Shown: one piece after another, positions 1 through 7,400 of the stretch | Position numbering within the stretch: the stretch's first letter is position 1 | Layout of the letters: each line of letters starts with the position of its first letter | NCBI GenBank assembly: GCA_038222915.1 | Contig: JBBRHH010000200.1 | Span: 1 to 9,782 of the forward strand | Length of the DNA stretch: 9,782 nucleotides | Reading direction: 5' to 3' | DNA from: JBBRHH01 sp038222915 | Lineage (GTDB): Bacteria; Planctomycetota; Phycisphaerae; Tepidisphaerales; Tepidisphaeraceae | Program-made: the position numbers and the translations under genes | Notes under the pieces: generated by a model | Database searches by the model: none | Told to the model about the DNA's origin: nothing | What the model saw: only the letters and a program-made list of their open reading frames with translations

Positions 1-2236
1 GGGCACGCTCGCCAACGTCAACATTTCAAACGGCGCTACCTTCGTCGTCAGCGCCAACCAAACCATCAATTCCCTCACGGGTGCGGGTACGCTGGAACTC
101 GGCACGCACAACTTAAATATCTCCAACGCCAATGACGTCACCTTCAACGGCACCGTCACATCCATGGCCGCGGCCATCTCCGATTCCAAGGGTGGTTTCA
201 ACGCGGCCACGGCAAAGCCGATCAGCAATGCCATGTACATCGAAAAGCCGGCCGGCGGCGGCCCGGTTGTCGTCTCCAACGAAGTGCACGGCGGCTACAA
301 CGCCACCGTCACCAACAGCCTCAAGGGCTTTTATATCTCTCTGCAGCCTTCCTTCTGGGGCCTCCTCGAATTCAACAACAGTCAGGGCCGCGACATCACC
401 CGCGACCCCGGCGTCCACACCGACGGTTTCTGGACGGCGTCCGGCCCCATCGAAGCCGATCGGTTCGTCGAATCGTTCGTCGACTGCGACGCACGCAACA
501 CGTCAGGCGTCCCCTTCCTCTGGGAAAACGGCAGCGCGCTCCGCGTCAGTTACAAGCGCTGCACCGTCGACTGGAAGTTCGAACTGAAGCTCAACCCTGG
601 CAACGTCATTGACCAGTTGGTCTTCGATCAGGACACGGGTGAGATGAATCTCGTCGCCCTCGGCGGCCGCGTAAACACCATCTACGTCAACCACCGCCCC
701 GGCACCGACAAGACCAACGACGAAGTCTGGCTCAGCGCCATCAACTTCATGAACCAGGGCTATGTAGGCGCAGTAGTCGAAGGCCTCCCCCCACCCCCGG
801 CGTTCATCAAAAGCGGCCAGGGCAACCTCACCCTCACCGGCAACGTAATGCAAACAGGGGAAACCGACGTAAACGGCGGCACCCTCACTTACAACATCGC
901 CTCCGGCCATACCATCTCCGGAGACACCGGCAGCATCGTAAAGATAGCCAGCACAGGCAAACTAGCCGCCGGCGGAACAGTAGACCCCTTCACCGACTCC
1001 ACCACCCCATCGATCCACGCGGCCATCGCCAACAACGGCACCCTCGAAGTAGTAGCCGGCACAAAAACCACCGGCCAAATCACCGGCACAGGCACAACAA
1101 TCTTAGACGCCAGCGCAACTCTCATTTCGAGTGGAGTCAATCAAACCACCTTAAATGTCAACGGAACGGCCAACCTCAGCACAGTCACCGGCAGCGGCGC
1201 AACCAGCGTGGGCGCGACGGGCAGACTGACCGTGACCGGAGGCTTCGCCCAGACGAGCCTGACGAATCAGGGCACGGTGACGTTGAGCGGCACTAGCAAC
1301 ATCAGTGGGGACACGATCAACTCCGGAATACTTGGCGTCAACGGCCCGGCCACCTTCGCGAAGATCACCGGCGCGGGCTCGACGACCGTCGGGGACGGCG
1401 TGCATCCGGTCACCCTCACCGCCGCGTCGCTCTTCCAGAATGCATTAACGGTCAGCGCCGCTTCCGCCGTTGTTCTCCAGCCGGTCCGCACCAGCGTCCC
1501 CTTCAGCCAGAGCATCACCACGCTGGGCCAGTTGTCGCTCGCGTCGCATCCGGCCAACGGCACGACCGTGTACGATGCTGCACTCGATCTCTCCAGCAAC
1601 GACCTGCTCGTGCACAACGGCGGCTACAACACCCTCAATGCCATGGCCCGCCAGGGCTACAACTTCGGAGCCTGGGCCAGCAAAGGCCTCACCAGCAGCG
1701 CCGCCCAGCTCAATTCCAGCCAGTCGACCACGCTGGGCATCCTCACTGGGGCCGAGTATCTGGCGAACAATTTTGCCGAGGCGGGCCAGACCTTCGATTC
1801 CCAGAGCGTCCTGGCCGGCGACGTGCTCGTGAAATACACCTACTTCGGCGATTCCAACTTCGACGGCGTGGTGGACGACGAAGACTTGTTCCTCTTCCTG
1901 GGGGGATACGATTCCAACAATCCCAGCACCCCCGGCGACTGGCTGAGCGGCGACTACAACCACGACAACCTGGTGAACGACGACGATCTGTTCCTGTTCC
2001 TGGCCAATTACAACGGCGGCGCGCAGCAGTTGACCCGTGCGTTTGCGGCGGACGGGTTTACCCCGGGCGCGGCGGCTGCCGCGTTCATTGCCGATGGACA
2101 GGTGGGAGCCGCGCTGATCTCGCCCGATTTCAGCAGCCCGGGCGCCTCCCCCGTCCCCGAACCCGCCGCGCTGGGACTGCTGGCCCTCTGTGCAACCGGC
2201 CTGCTGCGCCGGCGGCGCAGGCCATTCACAACCTGA
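1..2236 (+). CDS. PEP-CTERM secreted beta-helix protein with dockerin-like tail (5' partial)
   Basis: The frame is open from base 2 to the TGA at 2234-2236 (744 residues in the window). The in-frame ATG at 164 is probably internal, because coding-like Gly/Asn/Thr-rich sequence (SLTGAGTLELG) continues upstream to the edge. Seen in order, counting from base 2: beta-strand repeats 1-54; a non-repetitive segment of about 210 residues with two Cys (VDCDARN, KRCTVDW); Gly/Thr-rich repeats about 268-493 beginning FIKSGQGNLTLTG, like autotransporter-associated strand repeats; a tail module from about 528; two Asp-rich calcium-type loops, DSNFDGVVDDED (617) and DYNHDNLVNDDD (651); and a C-terminal VPEP, hydrophobic helix and RRRRR. 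No outer-membrane autotransporter barrel is present. In known systems PEP-CTERM tails are recognised by exosortase, so an exported, surface-associated protein is inferred. Binding partner and function are unknown. Confidence 0.9.
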   Translation, partial: GTLANVNISNGATFVVSANQTINSLTGAGTLELGTHNLNISNANDVTFNGTVTSMAAAISDSKGGFNAATAKPISNAMYIEKPAGGGPVVVSNEVHGGYNATVTNSLKGFYISLQPSFWGLLEFNNSQGRDITRDPGVHTDGFWTASGPIEADRFVESFVDCDARNTSGVPFLWENGSALRVSYKRCTVDWKFELKLNPGNVIDQLVFDQDTGEMNLVALGGRVNTIYVNHRPGTDKTNDEVWLSAINFMNQGYVGAVVEGLPPPPAFIKSGQGNLTLTGNVMQTGETDVNGGTLTYNIASGHTISGDTGSIVKIASTGKLAAGGTVDPFTDSTTPSIHAAIANNGTLEVVAGTKTTGQITGTGTTILDASATLISSGVNQTTLNVNGTANLSTVTGSGATSVGATGRLTVTGGFAQTSLTNQGTVTLSGTSNISGDTINSGILGVNGPATFAKITGAGSTTVGDGVHPVTLTAASLFQNALTVSAASAVVLQPVRTSVPFSQSITTLGQLSLASHPANGTTVYDAALDLSSNDLLVHNGGYNTLNAMARQGYNFGAWASKGLTSSAAQLNSSQSTTLGILTGAEYLANNFAEAGQTFDSQSVLAGDVLVKYTYFGDSNFDGVVDDEDLFLFLGGYDSNNPSTPGDWLSGDYNHDNLVNDDDLFLFLANYNGGAQQLTRAFAADGFTPGAAAAAFIADGQVGAALISPDFSSPGASPVPEPAALGLLALCATGLLRRRRRPFTT
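1583..2030 (+). repeat. C-terminal tail cassette, copy A (shared with the giant gene)
   Basis: This segment codes for a module that recurs at 9419-9782. Shared landmarks in order are LDL, VHNG-YN, GAW, a GLT segment, LGILTGA-YL-NNF, DV-VKYT, and GDSN-DG-V followed by DLFLFL, then YDS-NPS. In this copy the module continues into a second calcium-type loop and the second DLFLFLANY. Similar tails ending in 'VKYT..GD.N.DG.V' recur in secreted planctomycete proteins as I recall them. The role is not established; calcium-stabilised folding or display is an inference. Confidence 0.85.
2153..2233 (+). other. PEP-CTERM sorting signal
   Basis: The last 26 residues of the first gene read VPEP, then a hydrophobic stretch (AALGLLALCATGLL), then five arginines and a short polar end. 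This matches the PEP-CTERM arrangement of a Pro-Glu-Pro motif, a transmembrane helix and a basic cluster at the extreme C-terminus. In known systems it is processed by an exosortase (EpsH/XrtA family). No exosortase gene is in the window. Confidence 0.9.
2204..2220. other. GC-rich hairpin at the convergent gene ends
   Basis: CTGCGCC, GGC loop, GGCGCAG form a perfect 7-bp stem with a 3-nt loop, inside the codons for the arginine cluster of the first gene. No T-tract follows on either side, so this is not a standard intrinsic terminator. It sits just before the 16-bp gap between two convergent genes and may help separate their transcripts, but the repeated CGC/CGG arginine codons could create it by chance. 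Confidence 0.3.
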
Positions 2237-2252
2237 GCGGCATCCCCCGCCC

Positions 2253-2924
2253 TTACGCGACCACCGTCGCGGCGACCGCTTCGCTCCACGGTCCTTTGTC
2301 CCCGGCCTGCGTCGCCCAGCGCAGGATATACCACGCCTGCTTTCCCGCTTGCGCGGCATCAAAGGCGCTCTCCACCGGACTGCGCCCCTCCATCCCCAGG
2401 CATTCGAAATGGTCCGGGTCCATGGGGGGAATCGCCCCGATGTCTCCCAGCGCCCTCCACACCTCGCATCCCACCGCCCCCTCGGGCCGCGCCCGCCGGT
2501 CGGGGGAGGCTTCATCGCGAAAGTGCACCGCGTGCCGCAGGCGCTGCGACGTATCCACGCTCGCCACCGGCCGACTTGTCGGCGCGGGCGTGGGAGATGC
2601 GTGCGTCTTGTGAACCGGCAGTCCCATGTCGCGGCGCTGGCCGTCGGTGACGGCATCCGACACCTGCAATTGCCGTACGACGGCCCGAATCAATTCCACA
2701 TAGGCCCCGCGATACGCATCCTTCTCCTGCCGCGCCCCCTGCGCGGCGGCTTTGGCGGTGATGTGATCGGTGTAGCCGATCTCCCAGTTCCCCTGGGCAT
2801 CCTGCAGTTCCAGCAGCGTGGTCAGGCTCAGCCCCATCGGAATATAGTTGGCGGCGAAGTAGGTGAGAAAGTTGCGCTCCCAGACCATGAAGTCGGCGTC
2901 GGGATTGGGAATGTAGTTGGACAT
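2253..2924 (-). CDS. Hypothetical protein, two-part (helical N-terminus, beta C-terminus), paralog of the upstream gene
   Basis: The protein has 223 residues. It begins MSNYIPNPDADF, runs through a predicted helical stretch to about residue 105, crosses a Pro-rich hinge (SPTPAPTSRP), and ends in a beta domain with EGAVGCEVW, AWYILRW and GDKGPWSEA. It aligns with the neighbour at 3050-3712 over its whole length, and the matching MS-N-IP-PDA beginnings support this start. The region just before the ATG shows no clear Shine-Dalgarno sequence. There is no signal peptide or transmembrane segment, so a cytoplasmic location is likely. The C-terminal motif resembles the last strands of fibronectin-III-like folds, but I do not recognise a named function. 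It differs from its paralog by a longer acidic/Met-containing insertion (about 160-185). It lies 125 bp downstream of the paralog on the same strand and may be cotranscribed. Confidence 0.87.
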   Translation of the reverse strand: MSNYIPNPDADFMVWERNFLTYFAANYIPMGLSLTTLLELQDAQGNWEIGYTDHITAKAAAQGARQEKDAYRGAYVELIRAVVRQLQVSDAVTDGQRRDMGLPVHKTHASPTPAPTSRPVASVDTSQRLRHAVHFRDEASPDRRARPEGAVGCEVWRALGDIGAIPPMDPDHFECLGMEGRSPVESAFDAAQAGKQAWYILRWATQAGDKGPWSEAVAATVVA

Positions 2925-2941
2925 GGAATGCTCGGAGTATT

Positions 2942-3006
2942 AAATGCAGAATGCGGATTGCAGATTGCAGAATGTTATAATTGGAACAAGCGAATTGCGG
3001 AATGCG
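2942..3006. repeat. Short 7-bp-periodic repeat between paralogous genes
   Basis: Five consecutive heptamers read AAATGCA, GAATGCG, GATTGCA, GATTGCA, GAATGTT (2942-2976), with consensus GAWTGCR. After 15 bases the pattern resumes at 2992-3006 as GAATTGCG, GAATGCG. The tract lies in the 125-bp gap between the two minus-strand paralogs, so it would be in the leader of the downstream gene if they are cotranscribed. Similar 'GAATGCG/GATTGCG' tracts occur in planctomycete and verrucomicrobial intergenic DNA as I recall; their role is unknown. Confidence 0.75.
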
Positions 3007-3049
3007 AACGCGCGGTTGCACCAGTTGCAGTCCGCGCGCCGCATCGCCC

Positions 3050-3712
3050 TCACGCCGCGATGGTGGCTGCGGTAATATCGCTCCACGGCCCTTTGTCGCC
3101 GCGCGTGTTCACCCAGCGAAACGCATAAAACGCGGTCTTGCCCGTATCGGCGCTATTAAATTCCTGGATCACCTTCGTCGAGCTGTTGACGTCGCGCAGG
3201 CTGAGCTGATCCACGCCGGCGGGCGGGGCGCTGGCGATGGCCATGTACACTTCGGCCCCGATCGCCCCCCTGGGCTTGCGGCGTTTGTCGGTGCCTGAAT
3301 CGACCAGACGCAGCACCTGGCGCAGTCCGGCGTTGGTGTCGAGCGTGGCGGCGGGCACGGTGGTGGGCGCGGGGGCGGGCGTGCGCGTGGTCGCGGGAAC
3401 GGTAATGCCGGCGGCGTCCTTCTGGGTGTTGGTGACGGCGGGGTTGGCCTGAATGCGCCGGGCGATCAACCGCGCCTGCGACACCAGCGACTGGCGGTCG
3501 GTCTGCTTGGTCTCCCGCACCGACTTGGCATTGGCCACGGCAGTCGTATGACTCGCAATCGCCCCGCCAAACGCGGTGACGGCACTGGCCAGCGCCGTCG
3601 CATCGGTCGTCGGCACGCCCAGCGCGGTGGCGTTGGTGGTGACATACGCGGAAAAATTAGCGGCCCAGATGGACAGGGCCGCATCGGGCCCGGGAATGAA
3701 ATTGGTGCTCAT
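3050..3712 (-). CDS. Hypothetical protein, two-part (helical N-terminus, beta C-terminus), first of a paralogous pair
   Basis: The protein has 220 residues. It starts MSTNFIPGPDAAL, has an Ala/Thr/Val-rich, probably helical region to about residue 105 (including a basic patch RETKQTDRQSLVSQARLIAR), then a hinge TRTPAPAPTTVP. The beta C-terminal domain has KPRGAIGAEVYMA, TAFYAFRWVNTRGDKGPWS and ends ATIAA. This layout matches a family of hypothetical proteins I recall from planctomycetes and other environmental bacteria; no function is known to me. No export signal is visible. A purine run (GAAGGGAACGG) lies 13-16 nt or more before the ATG on the coding strand, farther than usual for ribosome binding. 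The gene is divergent from the giant hydrolase gene and probably leads a two-gene transcript with its paralog. Confidence 0.9.
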   Translation of the reverse strand: MSTNFIPGPDAALSIWAANFSAYVTTNATALGVPTTDATALASAVTAFGGAIASHTTAVANAKSVRETKQTDRQSLVSQARLIARRIQANPAVTNTQKDAAGITVPATTRTPAPAPTTVPAATLDTNAGLRQVLRLVDSGTDKRRKPRGAIGAEVYMAIASAPPAGVDQLSLRDVNSSTKVIQEFNSADTGKTAFYAFRWVNTRGDKGPWSDITAATIAA

Positions 3713-3742
3713 GGTGTGTTAAAACCGTTCCCTTCGAATTGC

Positions 3743-3755
3743 GGCCCAGCGGGCC
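3743..3755. other. Small hairpin in the leader of the minus-strand pair
   Basis: GGCCC, AGC loop, GGGCC form a perfect 5-bp stem about 30 bp upstream of the ATG at 3712. It could affect the 5' untranslated leader if transcription starts further upstream, but inverted repeats this short are common in GC-rich DNA. Confidence 0.25.
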
Positions 3756-4053
3756 AGTGTTGGCGAGAATTTGCGAGAAAGAATTGAACGCTGGAAAAAC
3801 AATCGGACTGCGGGAGGAAGGGCTTGAGCAGCAGCAAATAAAATTTTTACGATGGCGGAAAGAGGCGTTCGACGCCCGACCCTGCCAACGCCAAGCGTCC
3901 GTTGAACAGCGCGTACGCGACGGAACGACGGCCAGGGAACATCGGTCGCGCCAGGACGCGTCGGGTAATATCGGCCCGCTCAATGTTGCCAGCCAATCCT
4001 CCGCGCAAGCCACCGGCGCGGGATCCGGGTTGGGGCTCATTGAGTCCCGCAAG

Positions 4054-4080
4054 GAGCGATCGCTCGGAACGGTTCCGAGC
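4054..4080. other. Two overlapping perfect palindromes; possible terminator or operator
   Basis: GAGCGATCGCTC (4054-4065) is a 12-bp perfect palindrome. It overlaps GCTCGGAAC-G-GTTCCGAGC (4062-4080), a 19-bp inverted repeat with 9-bp arms. GCTC at 4062-4065 can pair either with the GAGC at 4054-4057 or with that at 4077-4080, so the two stems are mutually exclusive. On the plus strand the second stem is followed by GTGCTTTT, which gives a weak intrinsic-terminator look, but no plus-strand gene ends here. A binding site for a dimeric regulator in the divergent region is an alternative. Confidence 0.45.
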
Positions 4081-4253
4081 GTGCTTTTCGCCGCCGCGCA
4101 AGCATCTCCTGCCGCAGCGCATCGCTATTCCAGCGCGGAATAACGGTATCCCGCGCCCGCGCATCAGTCTTTCGCCGCGAAATATCGATGTACTGTGCGC
4201 GCACATCCTTGCGCTGGCGCAGAAACATCCACCGGCTTCGCCCCGAACGAGCC

Positions 4254-4280
4254 CGCGCGAGCGCAACCCGCGTTCGCGCG
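4254..4280. other. GC-rich inverted repeat
   Basis: CGCGCGA (4254-4260) and TCGCGCG (4274-4280) form a 7-bp stem, with an additional inner GCG/CGC pairing around a CAACC loop. No T-tract follows. It is about 190 bp upstream of the giant gene. Function is unknown, and the low sequence complexity makes chance formation plausible. Confidence 0.25.
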
Positions 4281-4429
4281 CAGGGCGCGGCATCGGCTTG
4301 TCAGTCGAGATATGTAGTTCCCGATTCATCCGCCTTTTCATTGACGCATCCGCGCGATTCGGTGACGATACCGTGACTTTCCTGCCGGTCGGGGCACAAC
4401 GGGCAGCGGGGACAAGCGTTCCCGCCTCG

Positions 4430-4450
4430 GATCAGGGCCAGAGATCAGGG
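4430..4450. repeat. Direct repeat of GATCAGGG just before the giant gene
   Basis: GATCAGGG occurs at 4430-4437 and again at 4443-4450, a 13-bp period, leading into the purine run that carries the ribosome binding site. It may be a small slippage duplication with no further role. Confidence 0.5.
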
Positions 4451-4457
4451 GCAGGGG

Positions 4458-4463
4458 AAGGGG
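4458..4463 (+). promoter_or_regulatory. Ribosome binding site of the giant gene
   Basis: AAGGGG lies 5 nt before the ATG at 4469, within a longer purine run (AGGGGAAGGGGAA). It is the best Shine-Dalgarno-like sequence in the window and supports this ATG as the start. The LEPR motif then falls at residue 40, an N-terminal position as expected. Confidence 0.7.
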
Positions 4464-4468
4464 AACAA

Positions 4469-7400
4469 ATGAATTTCAAAACCGCGTTGTCCGAACTCCC
4501 TCCCGCCATCCGAAGGTTCCTTAAAGACTCGAAGTTGCTCACGAAGAGCGGGTTCGACACCATCGGCCATGCGCCTATCGAGGAACTCGAGCCACGTAGG
4601 TTGTTGGCTGGTGTCACATTGATCACGCACGGATTCTCTTCCGATGCCGACCATGACGTCGCGGCGATGGGTAGCGCGATCTTGCAATATCCAGGGATGG
4701 AAAATGCCAGCGTGTACGAGGTAACGGTGGTTGATGGTTCAGGCCCGAACGGGCACGGCGGGGGCGCTTTGACGGTTATACCAAATCGACTGAGTGGCCC
4801 TGCACCCGATTCATCAACTAACCCAGAAATTGTCATTCTACTGGATTGGTCTGACATGGCCGGTAAATTTGATGCCTCAAGTATTGGACTGCTCCCATTT
4901 CTTGATCCACAACAATTCACGCGCAGTACCGTCGCCGTCGGCGATGCAGTAACTCGGAAATTGCTTGTTCCCGGTTTCCTCTCGGGGTTTTCTGGCGCGC
5001 TGGCAGACTTGCCGCTGCATCTGATCGGCCATAGCCGCGGAGGCTCACTTGTGAGCCGTATAGCCGTGGACCTCGCGGCATGTGGGGTCTGGGTAGATCA
5101 AATGACCACGTTAGATCCCCATCCAGTCAATTCGTTCACTCAGGGTGGTTACTGGGGAGATCAAGACGTCGTAGTTCCCGATAACGTAATCTTTGCGGAC
5201 AATTACTGGCAGGAAGGGAACGGCATCACATTCGGTGGCCAGACAGTTGATCGTTCCCACAATGTTAAATTAGATCAGTCAATGCTGGACTTGGAAGACC
5301 CAACAACAGCATTGACAGGAGATGCGTTTGACCCCGGATATGCACCTCCGGGTGGTGCGCACAGCGACGTTCATCTATGGTATTACGGCACCGTCAACAA
5401 AACTGCGACAACGGACGGCTATGCGCAAATGCCGATCGGTACACACTGGTACGACTCTGTATCTCGCAACACAAGCGGCTATTATTATTCTCGAATCGCA
5501 GGAGGCACGCGGCCTCCGGACGGCTTGAGTTCATCGTTCGGTGGCATAAGCGATGGCTTCGATACCGAAGACTTCAGGGCCGGCAATGTGCAGTGGCCGA
5601 ACGTCGCCGGTCTTCAGCTCACCTCAGGGTCGGCCCCCGAGCCCGCAGGAACGTCGTTGTCCCTCACGTACAAATATCAGGACTACAACAAACCAAGCGA
5701 TACCCTTTTTTATCTCGACCGCGACCGAAACCCATACAACAACAATAATTACGCGGGAGATGCGGCCAACGTCGTGTATCCGGGCGACACGTTCGCGCGT
5801 GGGTATGTCGGCAAATCGTTAACTTTGACAACGGTTGGCGCGGCGACCGCTCAAATCGACACCGCCGGGCTTTCTGCAGGATCTTATTATCTCTATGCGA
5901 AAATCAAGGACAACGATCACGCGCGCTATCTCTACTTGCCAAACCAAATTGTAATCAGCCCACCCTCGAGTGCCCCTCACCCAGACCTCCGTCCCCAAAA
6001 CATCACCCTCTCCAAAACGTCCGGACCCGCCGGCACGCAGTTGACCGTAACGCTCCCCATGGCCAACAACGGCGACGCCGACGCTCCGGCGACGACCACC
6101 GGTTTGCGGTTCAACAGTTCCGCCACCGCCACCAGTCCCGCCGATCTTTCCCTGGGTTCCATCGCCACGCCCGCCATTGCCGCCGGGCAGTCGGTGACGG
6201 TTTCGCGCACCATCAGCATTCCCGCCGGGATCGCGCCGGGGAATTATTACTTCTGGGTTGTGGCCGACAATGTCACCAGCGGCGCTTTAACCCAGAGCAA
6301 CTACCAGAACGACTACGCCGCCTCGCCCGCATTTACCGTGACCGGCACCGGGCCGCAGATCACCGCCGTGACCCCCTCCGTCCTTCCGCCGCTGGATGCC
6401 AATCAGACGCAATTGATAGTCCTGAGCGGCAGCGGGTTCTCGTCCAACTCCCGCCTGAATTTTGTCAGCAGCCTGGGCAATTCGTTTACCGGACGCGTGC
6501 CCAGCTACGATCCGGCAACCGGCCAGTTGACCTACCACATCAGTGTCGGAACGGCGCAGGGCCGGTGGACGGTGCAGGTGGTGGACGCGCTGACCGGCGC
6601 GACTTCCGCCCCCTTCTCCTTCCAAGTGTCCGCGCTTCCTCCCGCGATAACTCCGACGATCTATCCCGGCGGCGGCTCCTTCAATGGCCCGGTCGACGTG
6701 GCCATCCTCACATCGACGCCCGGTGCGACCATTCGCTATACCCTCGACGGAACCAATCCCAACACCGCGTCGCGGCTCTACACCGGCGCGCTGACGCTGG
6801 GCTCGTCGCTGACCCTCAAGGCAGTGGCCTTCAAAGCGGGGATGGCCGACAGCGGTGTCGCTTCCGCTGCGTTTACCATCACCCCCGCGCCCGGAGCGCC
6901 GGTGATCACCGGCGTTTCGCCCTCACTTCTTCAGCCCAGCAGCGACATCCAGTCGATCTCGGTCTATGGGAGCGGATTTCTTCCCAGTTGCCTGCTCTAC
7001 TTTTACAACCCGTCCGGACAGTTGGTGCAGAACAATCAAACCGTATATGTCACGTCGGGGCGGATCGACTATGGCCTGGGGGTGAACACCACGTCTGGAA
7101 CCTGGACCGTCAAGGTAGTCAACAATCCATACGGAACGCCGGTCACCTCGAACGTGTTTTCATTCACGGTGGCCCAGCCGCCCACGGGAAACTATCCCAT
7201 TCAAAGCGCGCCGGGCAACGGCGCGGTGGGCGTGATCGACCGTCCCACCGTCAGCTGGCAACCGGTGGCGGGGGCCGATTATTACCGTGTGATGGCCGCG
7301 AGCAGCCCGGACGGCCTGCCCCGCGACAATAACGCGCCGGGGCTTGGCGGCCCCACGTTTCAATGGCTGGGGACGACCAACAGCGGCTCGGAAACGTCCA

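Larger units (their letters stand above)
3713..4468. other. Divergent intergenic region, no convincing gene
   Basis: About 750 bp separate the start of the minus-strand pair from the start of the giant plus-strand gene. Short open frames exist on both strands, but their translations are Arg/Cys/Ser-rich, overlap one another and match nothing I recognise. The only AT-rich stretch is around 3834-3850 (AAATAAAATTTTT), a possible promoter zone for the minus-strand genes. A TTGACG at 4341-4346 could be a -35 box for the plus-strand gene, but no good -10 sits at 16-18 bp from it. Most of the rest is GC-rich and holds the hairpins and palindromes listed separately. Confidence 0.6.

Noticed and set aside
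164..166. ATG at 164 as the start of the first gene
   Set aside because: The same frame is open to the window edge and encodes matching beta-strand-repeat sequence upstream, and there is no good ribosome binding site before 164.
1445..2656. 403-codon open frame on the minus strand across the first gene's tail
   Set aside because: Its product is Arg/Gly/Val low-complexity and runs antisense to clear dockerin and PEP-CTERM codons and across the end of the neighbouring gene. It is a GC-driven shadow.
2942..3006. CRISPR-like array
   Set aside because: The units are only 7 bp, contiguous and without spacers.
4056..4063. GCGATCGC as a cyanobacterial HIP1 site
   Set aside because: A single occurrence in a genome whose gene content points to planctomycetes; HIP1 requires high genomic frequency.
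3739..4143. 134-codon plus-strand open frame in the divergent region
   Set aside because: No ribosome binding site, mixed composition, overlaps opposing frames and crosses the palindromes at 4054-4080.
3847..4341. 164-codon minus-strand open frame in the divergent region, with a nested 63-codon frame at 4037-4228
   Set aside because: The longer product is Arg/Gly-rich, overlaps rival frames on both strands and resembles nothing known to me. The 63-residue product (RQRKDVRAQYIDISRRK) looks slightly more protein-like and might be a gene remnant, but no start signal or homology supports it.
4341..4372. Sigma-70 promoter TTGACG ... GATACC upstream of the giant gene
   Set aside because: The -35 match is good but the best -10-like hexamer is weak and about 20 bp away, too far to call.
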